From Gemmatimonadota bacterium (GTDB taxonomy: Bacteria; Latescibacterota; UBA2968; UBA8231), in contig PATE01000127.1 of the NCBI GenBank assembly GCA_002712305.1, forward strand, positions 1-39,291: 39,291 nt of DNA, in the 5' to 3' direction. This document shows, in pieces, positions 7,831 through 16,073 of this stretch. The translations under genes and the position numbers were made by a program. Each line of letters starts with the position of its first letter. Within the stretch, counting starts at the first letter, position 1. The notes under the pieces are model-generated. The model searched no databases. It saw only the letters and a program-made list of their open reading frames with translations, and was not told where the DNA came from.

Positions 7831-8891
7831 ACAACTTCCCGGCCCTTCTCGGCCGACGCGTAGATTCCGTCCAACATCTTCTGCACCATGAGTCCATCCT
7901 CAGCGGGGGCCATGGTGGGCGTGTTGTAGAGACAGTGTTCGACGAAGTTGCGCATCTTCATGCCGAAGGCATCCGCATTGGGGCCCGATGGCAGCCAGTT
8001 GGGCTCGGCGTTCATCATGTAGCCCCCGTCGTCGCTGAACAGTCCGGGCGGATCCCAGTTGGCCCCCGCTTTCTCGCCCATGAGGGTGAAGTTCCACACA
8101 CCCTTCTCGATGTGAGCTGCGAAGGAAGCCTCGATGCTGATGATGGCGCCATTGTCGAAACGAATCTGGCCGATGGCGAGATCTTCTACCGTGTAGTTCT
8201 TGTGGTCCCAGTTGGGCCACTGCGAAACGACATCCGATTTCCGATCACCGAGATACGTGAACGTGCTGCCACTGGCGGCCACCGGTTTCGGCGATCCCAT
8301 GACGAAGTGAGTCATCTCGAGGGCATGGACGCCGATATCGATGAGCGGACCACCGCCCTGTAGGTCCTTTCGACCGAAGACACCCCAGTTCGGAATGCCA
8401 CGGCGGCGCAGGGCCTGAATCCGTCCGTACACGACCTTGCCCATCCGTCCCGCATCGACGGCGTCCTTGATGAACTTCGTCTTCGCATCGTAGCGATACT
8501 GAAACCCGATGACGAGCTTGCGACGAGCCGACTTGGCGGCGTTGATCATCTTCTGCGCCTCGCCGGCGGTCATGGCCATCGGCTTCTCGACCAGGACGTG
8601 AGCGCCTGCTTTCGACGCCGCGATCGAAGCAACCGCATGTAATCCATTCGGCGTACAGACACTCACCGCATCCGGTTTCACATCGCGCAGCATTTTGCGA
8701 TAGTCAGTGAAGGCACCGTCGATGCCATACTCTTCCTGTCGCGATGCCATGCTATCTTTGGAGATATCGGCGACGGCAACCATGTCCACGTCGTCCATCT
8801 CCGACAGATATCTCATGTGCGCACCGGCGATGCCTCCAGAGCCGATAAACGCGATGCGCAGCTTCTTCTCCCGACTACTCCCCTTCGCCAT
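7821..8891 (-). CDS. Gfo/Idh/MocA-family NAD(P)-dependent oxidoreductase
   Basis: Members of this family oxidise or reduce sugars, inositols and related polyols with NAD(P). The 356-residue protein has a Rossmann start IAFIGSGGIAGAHMRYL (about residues 13-29), the nucleotide- and substrate-site motif VLVEKPMAMT with its conserved lysine, and the GGGPLIDIGVHALE motif carrying the conserved Asp and His. I chose the ATG at 8891 because the family N terminus starts there; a longer frame runs into the adjacent gene. It is the last gene of a minus-strand cluster after a GH116 glycosidase and a nucleotidyltransferase, so it may process a sugar released by the glycosidase. The exact substrate is unknown. 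Confidence 0.88.
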   Translation of the reverse strand: MAKGSSREKKLRIAFIGSGGIAGAHMRYLSEMDDVDMVAVADISKDSMASRQEEYGIDGAFTDYRKMLRDVKPDAVSVCTPNGLHAVASIAASKAGAHVLVEKPMAMTAGEAQKMINAAKSARRKLVIGFQYRYDAKTKFIKDAVDAGRMGKVVYGRIQALRRRGIPNWGVFGRKDLQGGGPLIDIGVHALEMTHFVMGSPKPVAASGSTFTYLGDRKSDVVSQWPNWDHKNYTVEDLAIGQIRFDNGAIISIEASFAAHIEKGVWNFTLMGEKAGANWDPPGLFSDDGGYMMNAEPNWLPSGPNADAFGMKMRNFVEHCLYNTPTMAPAEDGLMVQKMLDGIYASAEKGREVVIR

Positions 8892-8950
8892 CTTCTGCCT
8901 CTCTACGTTGTGAAATGGACGCCCCTCTGGCGTCCGATGTAGATCGACTT

Positions 8951-9577
8951 TCACTCATCAGCAAGCGCCTCGTTGTGCAGATCTCGAACACGCGCGGCCA
9001 GCAGAGCCCAGGCGTCATCGGCGTCGTAGATCGTCTCGACGAGGGCGAGAATCTGATCGGGAACCGTTCCCCCTGGAACGGGGATGTGAATCTTCTCGAA
9101 TCCTCGACTCACCAGACCGGCAGCAGCGGCAGGATCGTCGCGCAGCAGCGCTTTGATCGCCGCCACGGCACCCATTAGCGCGCTGTGTGTCTGCGACCAG
9201 GGCTGATCGACCGGTTGGGGTGAACGCAGCATGGAGTCTCCTTCGGCCTGGATCTCCAGGTAGACCCGCCAGAAGAGTGGATCCTCGGCAAAGCGGACGA
9301 AAACCAACCGCCGTCTCAGATCATCGACCTCCGGATCCCAGCGCAGCGATTCGATCCGGTCGATCGAGCCGAGGGTGTGTGCCAGTTCGTCACACGCGGG
9401 ACCAAATCGCGCCGCAGCCACGTGCCATACCAGGTCGATGTCCGAATAGAGATCTGCCTCGTCGCGCGCCAGCGATCCACGCAACTCCACGCGGCTTGAG
9501 TCGCATGCAGCGGTCAGCGTGGATTGCAGTTGCTCAAGCCGCCGGGATCTGCCGACAGCATCTAGATGTAGCGCCAT
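8951..9577 (-). CDS. Nucleotidyltransferase-fold protein
   Basis: The 208-residue protein carries the polymerase-beta-type nucleotidyltransferase signature: VELRGSLARDEADLYSDIDL, in which GS is followed by the DxD metal-binding pair (SDIDL), near residues 31-50. The rest is mostly helical. Proteins of this shape transfer nucleotides to small molecules such as aminoglycosides, or form antitoxin-type pairs. Nothing here fixes the substrate. It starts six bases after the upstream GH116 gene stops and 59 bases before the Gfo/Idh gene begins, so it probably belongs to that operon. Confidence 0.7.
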   Translation of the reverse strand: MALHLDAVGRSRRLEQLQSTLTAACDSSRVELRGSLARDEADLYSDIDLVWHVAAARFGPACDELAHTLGSIDRIESLRWDPEVDDLRRRLVFVRFAEDPLFWRVYLEIQAEGDSMLRSPQPVDQPWSQTHSALMGAVAAIKALLRDDPAAAAGLVSRGFEKIHIPVPGGTVPDQILALVETIYDADDAWALLAARVRDLHNEALADE

Positions 9578-9583
9578 TCGGCC

Positions 9584-12109
9584 TCAGCTCGCCTGAGGAA
9601 CTCTGATCGTCAGCGAAGAACCCGCCTTGAGTCGACGCATTCGCGGCAACCGAACCTCCCCCCACTTCTTCAACACGAGATCACGCACCTCCAACTCACC
9701 CCCAAGAATCTTCAAGGTCCACTCCATCGATGCACCCCGACGTTGTAGTTGGGCTGATCCCCAGGCATGACCCGTGGAGACAAACCATCGACCGGGTCGC
9801 GCGGCCATGCGCAATCGCCGCTGTATAGCGTGGTAGTGGAATCCCGTCCATGCCAGATGCGCAGACCAGGCGATCATGGCCCGTGCGTAGTGGTGACCAC
9901 ACTCGGCTTCGTCAAAGGGATTGCGCTTGCGCCCATCGTAGCGATCGCGAATATCGGCGATGTGCCGCAGACCTGCCGCCTCCTGTCCCTCATATAACAT
10001 GCCAATTGCGGCCGTGTATTCGAATCCCGTCATCACTTCTGTGAAGTAAGGGAAGGGATTGTCAGGGCGTTGGTCCGGATAACTGGCCATCAGCAGCGCC
10101 GCCTCGTCTCCAAGGGCGTAGGATCGCAGCACGTTGAAGTGACCTTGTAGCGTGGAACGCCCGTTGTGTTTGGAGATACTGCGCAGCGTCTTGCGCACGT
10201 TGCTTCGGTCGAGCAGGTATCCCAGATCGCAGACGTGCGCCAGAAGCTGGCCAATCAGCTGATCCACCAGGCAACCCGAGGCCAGTTGATAATCTGGATT
10301 GCGCACGTCGGCGGCCCCTGCGCCGAGTCGAAGAGCTGGGGCTACGTCGGCCGCCCGGCGAGGCGGTCGCACCTCATGTTCGTAGTACTCGCCATTGAAC
10401 AGGTGTTCGTCGATCCATTCTCGGCCACGTTCGTAGAGGGTGCCACAGTGCGAGGCGAATTCATCCTCCCCGAGGCAACGCGCCATCTGCTCCGCCGCCC
10501 GCAGCGCTGCCAGATACCACGCACCCATCTGCGGATTCGGACCGAAATACTCCACGTCCATCGTATTGTGCTGGCAGCCCTCCATGACGCCATCCTGATC
10601 GGCATCCCAGCCACCCGGAATCCAGCAGAATTCCAACGCGCGCCGAACATGCGGCCATAAGCGTCGCAGCCACTCGTCATCGCCACACAGCTGCCATTCG
10701 CGATACACCTTGACGATGCAACCCATCTGGCCGTCGGCGGCTCCCTTGCCGAACTGCTGCGCTCGAGACAGGGGCAGGTGGACCCGAAAACTCATCAGTC
10801 CATCGTCTCCCGTGGCGTGCTCGAACTCGACTTCTCGCATTCCACGAGCCAGATCGCCGAAGAGGAAGGCCAGACTCTGTTCGTAGTTCCACACATGCGT
10901 ACACGATCCGAGGCAGCAGCCGCTACGGTCGAGATACCCTTCGAAGCCATACAGATAGCCGTCGGGCGTGCGGAAGCAGGTCTGCGTCCGCAACGTGCTC
11001 AGGTTGAACAGGGCCGCTTCCTTCACGACGGGCGGCAGATCACTGCCGCAGAAGGCATCCACGAATTGCACGGTCCGGCGCTCGAGGTCGGCAAGCTGTG
11101 GTAACGTGCGCCGCGCCACGTCCCAGGCATTGGCGAAACGCTCGGTGTATTCGTTACCGATCAGATCATCGCTGGCCTGGCAGCCGTCTTCGTCCTCACC
11201 ACAGGGCGTCCAGGAAACGCGGTTTGGAAAGTGCCACGCCAACAGAAACGTGATCGATCGTCGACCACCAGCGGGCACACGCGTCTCAGCCGCCAGCGAT
11301 GCGATCGGCATCGGCTCGTTCCCCGCCCTTCGATCGTTGAGACGACCGTCACCGTGGAAGTCATCCCAGAAGTCGAGGACCGACGTGCCCCAACCGGCTT
11401 GTTTCCACGCCAGGCGGGAGGTCGTCGATTTGGCCGTCGTGGCCAGCGCCAGACTCCCCCACTGAGGGCTGCTCTTGTCGACACCGGTCGAGTCCATCAG
11501 GATGCCCTGCGTGCCCCCGGCCTTGCGGCGGCGATTGCGGTTCTTCACGCACTCCCCGTCGGTCCCATCGTGGCCTACGAAGTTTGGCACCGACAGACAG
11601 ACAGAAGCGCGCACGGCGCGTGTGCCGGGATTCTCCAGCACGCACCGTACCACCGCGACGGGCAGAGAGGACGATTCCACATCGGCGGGAACAAAGGGAT
11701 TGAACGCCTCGAGCCGCACGCGCAGGGGAACGTCCGGATCGCGCAGATGCACCTGACCGAGGGGATACGCCGTGTCGAAACGAGCGTGGCCAAAACGTGG
11801 CATCCCATGATTGGGCGCCACCGATCCAAAGTCACCCTGAATCTCGTGCGCCGGCACGGGACCCTCTAGCAGGCGAGTGACGGCGTCGCCTCCTGCGGGT
11901 TGGGCACGCAGGCAGAGAAAGGGCGCGCCACTGAACCGGGGGCCCGGGACAAACCCCTTGGCAGGCCGGTTCATCACTTCCCAGTCGGTCAGATTCCCTC
12001 GACCACCAAGGGAGACCGTGCCAGTGCCAATACCTCCCAGCGGCAGGGCGATTCTCTGCAGGTGCTCACCCTCATAGGATCGCAGGACCGGCCAGCTCTT
12101 TGCCGTCAT
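9584..12109 (-). CDS. GH116-family glycosidase (GBA2-like)
   Basis: GH116 enzymes are retaining beta-glucosidases, beta-xylosidases or N-acetylglucosaminidases related to human GBA2. The 841-residue protein has the N-terminal beta domain starting RIALPLGGIGTGTVSLGG and an (alpha/alpha)6 catalytic domain from about residue 350. Visible catalytic-domain motifs are GSCTHVWNYEQSLAFLF (about 401-417), GCQHNTMDVEYFGPNP (511-526) and NPFDEAECGHHYARAM near the C terminus. Asp518 lies where GBA2 has its acid/base aspartate in QTYDGW (alignment by eye). No signal peptide is seen, so it is likely cytosolic. A good ribosome-binding site (GGAGAGG) precedes the ATG. It heads a minus-strand operon. Confidence 0.88.
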   Translation of the reverse strand: MTAKSWPVLRSYEGEHLQRIALPLGGIGTGTVSLGGRGNLTDWEVMNRPAKGFVPGPRFSGAPFLCLRAQPAGGDAVTRLLEGPVPAHEIQGDFGSVAPNHGMPRFGHARFDTAYPLGQVHLRDPDVPLRVRLEAFNPFVPADVESSSLPVAVVRCVLENPGTRAVRASVCLSVPNFVGHDGTDGECVKNRNRRRKAGGTQGILMDSTGVDKSSPQWGSLALATTAKSTTSRLAWKQAGWGTSVLDFWDDFHGDGRLNDRRAGNEPMPIASLAAETRVPAGGRRSITFLLAWHFPNRVSWTPCGEDEDGCQASDDLIGNEYTERFANAWDVARRTLPQLADLERRTVQFVDAFCGSDLPPVVKEAALFNLSTLRTQTCFRTPDGYLYGFEGYLDRSGCCLGSCTHVWNYEQSLAFLFGDLARGMREVEFEHATGDDGLMSFRVHLPLSRAQQFGKGAADGQMGCIVKVYREWQLCGDDEWLRRLWPHVRRALEFCWIPGGWDADQDGVMEGCQHNTMDVEYFGPNPQMGAWYLAALRAAEQMARCLGEDEFASHCGTLYERGREWIDEHLFNGEYYEHEVRPPRRAADVAPALRLGAGAADVRNPDYQLASGCLVDQLIGQLLAHVCDLGYLLDRSNVRKTLRSISKHNGRSTLQGHFNVLRSYALGDEAALLMASYPDQRPDNPFPYFTEVMTGFEYTAAIGMLYEGQEAAGLRHIADIRDRYDGRKRNPFDEAECGHHYARAMIAWSAHLAWTGFHYHAIQRRLRMAARPGRWFVSTGHAWGSAQLQRRGASMEWTLKILGGELEVRDLVLKKWGEVRLPRMRRLKAGSSLTIRVPQAS

Positions 12110-12135
12110 TCCAGCCTCTCCAGAAACAGACTCTC

Positions 12136-12164
12136 AAAAAAAAAGCCCCTCCGATATTCGGGGG
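12136..12164 (-). terminator. Intrinsic terminator after the lipoprotein gene
   Basis: On the minus strand a stem with one bulge (147-149 pairs 162-164, 151-154 pairs 158-161 of the 12,0xx block) is followed by nine T residues (complement of 12136-12144). It lies about 40 bp past the lipoprotein stop and just upstream of the GH116 gene on the same strand, so it separates the two transcription units. A further perfect hairpin, 12184-12189 with 12192-12197, lies between the stop and this element. Confidence 0.75.
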
Positions 12165-12204
12165 ACTAGAAGGAACACCGAAGCGTCCGAGCGGACGGCG
12201 AGTG

Positions 12205-12549
12205 CTATTTGTTCAGCGCATCAGCGCGTTTGCTCAGGTCGTCGGCGCGTTTCTTCAGTTCAGCCGCTTCCGCCTTCAGGTCTTTCGCCTGCTGCGCCAT
12301 GGCCTCCCATTCGGCCTTGGCCTCGTCGGCTTCCTTCTGTAGCTCGTCGTAGGTCTCTTTCAGAGACGCCGCTCTCTCCGCAGCGCGATCAGCCGTGTCG
12401 GACATCTTGCTCGCCTGATCGGACAAGACATCTGCCTGTGCCGCGACTTCCTGTCCCACAGGTTCACTGTCGCCCAGGCCGATCAGATCGCAGGCGCTCA
12501 GCCCCCATACGGCAGTTAGTGCGAGCAGGATGTGAGGACGTCGTATCAT
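12205..12549 (-). CDS. Small coiled-coil lipoprotein
   Basis: The 114-residue product has a lipoprotein signal MIRRPHILLALTAVWGLSAC, with the lipobox LSAC around residue 20, then an Ala/Lys/Glu-rich helix. Regular heptads such as LKETYDELQKEADEAKAEWE and AAELKKRADDLSKRADAL predict one long coiled coil to the C terminus. This design resembles Lpp-like or periplasmic spacer lipoproteins, but sequence homology to Lpp cannot be claimed. I prefer the ATG at 12549 over a longer frame that lacks a signal sequence. The predicted transcription start is only about two bases before this ATG, so the mRNA may be leaderless. The gene has its own terminator. Confidence 0.82.
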   Translation of the reverse strand: MIRRPHILLALTAVWGLSACDLIGLGDSEPVGQEVAAQADVLSDQASKMSDTADRAAERAASLKETYDELQKEADEAKAEWEAMAQQAKDLKAEAAELKKRADDLSKRADALNK

Positions 12550-12557
12550 GGAGCAGC

Positions 12558-12586
12558 ATTGTACGCCACCCTGTGCAGAGCGGCAA
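12558..12586 (-). promoter_or_regulatory. Sigma70-like promoter of the lipoprotein gene
   Basis: On the minus strand TTGCCG (12586-12581) and TACAAT (12563-12558) are separated by exactly 17 bp. The expected start point (about 12551) is almost at the ATG (12549), and no Shine-Dalgarno sequence precedes the gene, so initiation may be leaderless. Confidence 0.7.
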
Positions 12587-12659
12587 CCCGCCCGTGCCTG
12601 CGGGCAGCCCTGGCACCGATTCAGGCTGGCAGGGCGGCAACGACGTCCTTCGGAAGCGC

Positions 12660-12689
12660 TTGCCCAATCCATCGACCACGCACGATAAT
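12660..12689 (+). promoter_or_regulatory. Sigma70-like promoter upstream of the sulfatase gene
   Basis: TTGCCC (12660-12665) and GATAAT (12684-12689) are 18 bp apart, giving a predicted start near 12696 and a leader of about 60 nt before the sulfatase. The same -35 core, spacing and -10 occur upstream of the enolase-superfamily gene at the right end of the window. Confidence 0.55.
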
Positions 12690-12758
12690 CCCCATGCCTT
12701 TGAGGCCCTTGGCACACCGCCATTCGCGTAGAGCTCCGGCACCTTACCCAGGAAACTC

Positions 12759-14249
12759 ATGAGAATCCTCTACCTCGATCTTGACGCCCTGAATCCCAGC
12801 CATCTGTCGTGCTACGGCTATCATCGACAGACCAGTCCCACCATCGATGACGTCGCCGCCGAGGGGCTTCTCTGCAACAACGTGTATACCTGTGACGCGC
12901 CCTGTCTTCCCTCGCGTACTGCGTTCTATCAGGGACGGTATGGTATTCAGACCGGCGTCGTGGGCCACGGTGGAACGGCGGCCGATCCGAAGCGACAGGG
13001 AAGATTGCGCGGCTTCCGATCGCAGCAGGAGGAGGCGTCCTATCCACGTCAGATGCAGAAGGCCGGGCTGCACACGGCCATGATCTCTCCTTTCGGGCAA
13101 CGCCATGCAGCCCATCAGTTCTATGCCGGTTTCAACGAGATGCACAACACCGGCCAGGGGGGCATGGAGCCCGTCGAAGTGGTACAGCCTGTCGTGGATC
13201 GTTGGCTTGATCAACACGCCGCCGAGGACAACTGGTATCTGCACGTCAACTACTGGGACATCCACACGCCTTATCGCACGCCTGACGACTATGGAAATCC
13301 CTTCGCCGACGACCCCGTGGACGATTTCTTCACCGATCAGATCATCGACCAGCACGTGCAACGATACGGCCCGCACTCGGCGCAGGACCTCGGCATGTAC
13401 TCGGACAACGACACGGAACGGTTTCCGCGTCTGCCCTTGCGCATCACCGACCGAAGCTCACTCAAGCAGTGGATGGATGGCTATGACGTGGCCGTGCGGT
13501 ATGTGGATGACCAGATCGCCAGAATCATCGGCAAGTTGAAGGCAGCCGGTGTCTACGAGGAGACAGCCATCATCATCTCTGCCGACCACGGAGAAAACCA
13601 GGGCGAACTCGGGATCTACGGCGAACACGGAACCGCTGATGTGGGCACCTGCCACATCCCCATGGTGATCAAGTGGCCCGGAGGCGCCGTGGGTAAGGTG
13701 GACGACCAGTTCCACTACAATCTGGACTGGGCTCCCACCTGTATGGAGATGCTGGATGCGAAACAGCCCATCCCCGAACTGTGGGATGGCCAGTCCTACG
13801 CACCCACTGTGCGCTCAGGCAACGGACCTGGTCGTGAAGAGTTGATCATCAGCCAGTGCTGCCACGTCTGCCAGCGTGGTGTGCGCTTCGACAAGTGGAT
13901 GTATATCCGCACCTATTGTGACGGTTTCCATCCCTTCGCAGACGAAATGCTCTTTGATATCGAGGCAGACCCCTTCGAGCAGAATAATGTGGCCGACCAA
14001 TATCCTGAGATTGTGCGCGATGCGGCCTACCGGTTGACGAACTGGCACGATGCGCAGATGCAGAAGATGGCCATCCACTGCAGCGATTCGGTCGATCCCC
14101 TGTGGACGGTGATGCGGGAGGGAGGGCCCAATCACGCGACCTTCGAACCAGGGCGATCGCCGCTGCCGAAATACCTCGAACGTCTCGGAGCGACAGGGCG
14201 CGCGGCAGGGGCGGCCGAGCTGCGCTTGAAATATCCGGATCTCGCCTGA
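12759..14249 (+). CDS. Type I (formylglycine) sulfatase
   Basis: Type I sulfatases hydrolyse sulfate esters using a formylglycine made from cysteine in the motif C-x-P-S-R. Here it is CLPSRTAFYQGRYG, with Cys49 as the residue to be modified. Other expected elements are the N-terminal metal-site start MRILYLDLDALNPSHLSCYG and the metal-binding segment IIISADHGENQGELGIYGEHG. The C-terminal body (496 residues in total) is normal for the family. No clear signal peptide is present, so a cytosolic enzyme acting on imported sulfated sugars is possible. It lies beside two sugar-acid dehydratase-like genes, which fits use of sulfated glycans. A sulfatase-maturating enzyme is not found in the window. 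Confidence 0.93.
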   Translation: MRILYLDLDALNPSHLSCYGYHRQTSPTIDDVAAEGLLCNNVYTCDAPCLPSRTAFYQGRYGIQTGVVGHGGTAADPKRQGRLRGFRSQQEEASYPRQMQKAGLHTAMISPFGQRHAAHQFYAGFNEMHNTGQGGMEPVEVVQPVVDRWLDQHAAEDNWYLHVNYWDIHTPYRTPDDYGNPFADDPVDDFFTDQIIDQHVQRYGPHSAQDLGMYSDNDTERFPRLPLRITDRSSLKQWMDGYDVAVRYVDDQIARIIGKLKAAGVYEETAIIISADHGENQGELGIYGEHGTADVGTCHIPMVIKWPGGAVGKVDDQFHYNLDWAPTCMEMLDAKQPIPELWDGQSYAPTVRSGNGPGREELIISQCCHVCQRGVRFDKWMYIRTYCDGFHPFADEMLFDIEADPFEQNNVADQYPEIVRDAAYRLTNWHDAQMQKMAIHCSDSVDPLWTVMREGGPNHATFEPGRSPLPKYLERLGATGRAAGAAELRLKYPDLA

Positions 14250-14329
14250 GACGAGCGGCATCGCCAGTCATCATCTGGCGTCGCGACTCGGTGAACGCGA
14301 AGTCTCAGTGGGAAGCGGCGTCCGCGGCG

Positions 14330-15472
14330 CTACCAGTCGGCGACACTGCCGTCCGATTCGTAGAAATACTCGCCGCCCAGCTCTTCCGTGTACTCGGTGT
14401 GTTGTGTCACCGCCGACTCGTCGATCTCGAAACCGAGGCCGGGCTTGGAAGGCAGATCGATGTGGCCATCCACGACCTCCCAATCCTGCTGGAACAACCC
14501 ACCGCCAAGGCCCTGGTCGATCTGTTCCTGGGCGAGAAAGTTTGGCACCACCGCATCCACGTGGAGAGAGGCTGAGAACGCGACGGGGCCGATGGCGCAG
14601 TGGGGCAGGATGTGCATGTAATACACCTCCGCCATGTTGGCGATCTTCTTCAACTCTGTGATGCCACCTGCATGAGATGTATCCGGCTGCAGATACGCGG
14701 CGGCCTGTTTCTCGATCACTTCCCGAAAACCCCAACGCGTAAGCAGCCGTTCACCCGTGGCGATGGGAAAACTCACCTTGTCTGCCACCTGCTTCAAGGC
14801 ATCCACATTCTCTTGGGGAACGGGCTCCTCCACGAACATGGGACGCATCCCCTTCAATTCGTGACAGACTTCAACAGCCATGGCGGGTGTCATCTTGCCG
14901 TGGAAGTCAAAAGCAAGCTCTACATCAGGGCCCACCCACTCGCGCATCAGAAACGCGCGCTCCACGAACTCGTCGATCATCGACGGTGGTTCGTGGGCTC
15001 TCCACTTGCCACCGGGACCGGACTTGAAGGCCGTGTAGTTGCCTTTGCTCATCAACATGTCGAGCCGTTCGCGAGCGGATGCCTTAACCTCGTCCGACAG
15101 CGAGCCGATGCCCCAGTGGGCGTACACGCGAATCCGGTCGCGCACGGCCCCGCCCAGCAGGGCATGCGTCGGTACGCCGTAGTGTTTGCCGGAGATGTCC
15201 CACAGGGCCTGGTCGATTCCTGACAGGGCCGTCATCAGCACATTCCCGCCTCGAAAGAAGGCCGAGCGATACACATGCTGCCAGTGATGCTCGATACGCA
15301 GGGGGTCTTTGCCGATGAAGTACTGGGCCAGCTCCTCCACGGCGGCCACCACCGACGCCGGTTTGCCTTCCAACGTGGTCTCGCCCCAACCGACCAGACC
15401 ATTGTCGGTGGTGATCTTCACCAGGCGCACACGCGGCAACGGGAAAAACTGCTCGATGGTGGCAATCTTCAT
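14330..15472 (-). CDS. dgoD: Galactonate dehydratase-like enolase-superfamily enzyme
   Basis: DgoD-type enzymes remove water from D-galactonate to give 2-keto-3-deoxygalactonate in the De Ley-Doudoroff pathway. The 380-residue protein follows DgoD closely: LVGWGETTLEGKPASVVAAV at the N terminus, then GIDQALWDISGKHYGVPTHALLGG. The metal and acid/base segments are LAFDFHGKM (Asp and His), MFVEEPVPQEN (Glu) and PIATGERLLTRWGF (Glu), then PHCAIGPVAFSASL (His). I chose the ATG at 15472 where the family begins. Related sugar-acid dehydratases share this pattern, so the substrate assignment is an inference. It is convergent with the sulfatase and downstream of a broken secreted-protein gene on the same strand. 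Confidence 0.85.
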   Translation of the reverse strand: MKIATIEQFFPLPRVRLVKITTDNGLVGWGETTLEGKPASVVAAVEELAQYFIGKDPLRIEHHWQHVYRSAFFRGGNVLMTALSGIDQALWDISGKHYGVPTHALLGGAVRDRIRVYAHWGIGSLSDEVKASARERLDMLMSKGNYTAFKSGPGGKWRAHEPPSMIDEFVERAFLMREWVGPDVELAFDFHGKMTPAMAVEVCHELKGMRPMFVEEPVPQENVDALKQVADKVSFPIATGERLLTRWGFREVIEKQAAAYLQPDTSHAGGITELKKIANMAEVYYMHILPHCAIGPVAFSASLHVDAVVPNFLAQEQIDQGLGGGLFQQDWEVVDGHIDLPSKPGLGFEIDESAVTQHTEYTEELGGEYFYESDGSVADW

Positions 15473-15486
15473 CGTCTGTTCTCGCT

Positions 15487-15969
15487 TCAAGGATGGAGGG
15501 AGGATTCGGCTGAGACGCGACGTTTCACACTCGCCCAACGTTCGTCGGAAATGGCGGTCACGGCGCTGGGTAACAGCGTACCTGGCGGTGCCACCGTCAA
15601 GTGTGCCTGATACGTTTCTTCCGTGGGCGGTGCGGCCAACGATGGCTCCGGCGAAACTCGATCGAGGCGGATCGTGAATCCGGCGACCTTGCCCAGTGGC
15701 GGAACGGCCTCCCGTTCGGGCAGCCGCAGGACGAGGGAGGTGCTGTCAGACCCCTTACTTACATGCAGACGCAGTTCGATCTCACCTGCCCAGACGCACA
15801 CCGCGTCAGTCGGGCACCGTGAGTCCGTCACCACCTCGTCCCAGCGCAACGTCAGGGCGTTCCCGTCAGACCACGTGAGCACTTCAGGCTAATTCAACGG
15901 CAGATCAATCGTCTCAGGCTGGGCCATCACGGCCGTGGCCATGAGCAGCAGGATCGTGAAACCTCTCAT
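15487..15969 (-). pseudogene. Secreted protein interrupted by an in-frame TAG
   Basis: An ATG at 15969 opens a clean signal peptide (MRGFTILLLMATAVMA) followed by QPETIDLPLN. A TAG at 15891-15889 comes next, after which the same frame continues for over 130 codons. The downstream part includes the conserved-looking SRCPTDAVCVWAGEIELRL, as found in small secreted bacterial proteins of unknown function. Signal peptide and domain are therefore in one frame, split by a single amber codon. Possible explanations are a recent nonsense mutation, a base-call error (a single change to CAG would restore it) or read-through. TAG terminates other genes in the window, so genome-wide recoding is unlikely. 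Confidence 0.7.
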
Positions 15970-16073
15970 CTTGTCGTCTCCATCATAGTCGTCTATACGT
16001 AAGGGTCAGTCCTGTAACACCACCAGAACGTCAAAGTGTCCCAAGGACCCTTTCCGCCAGCGGAGGCCCCGCC

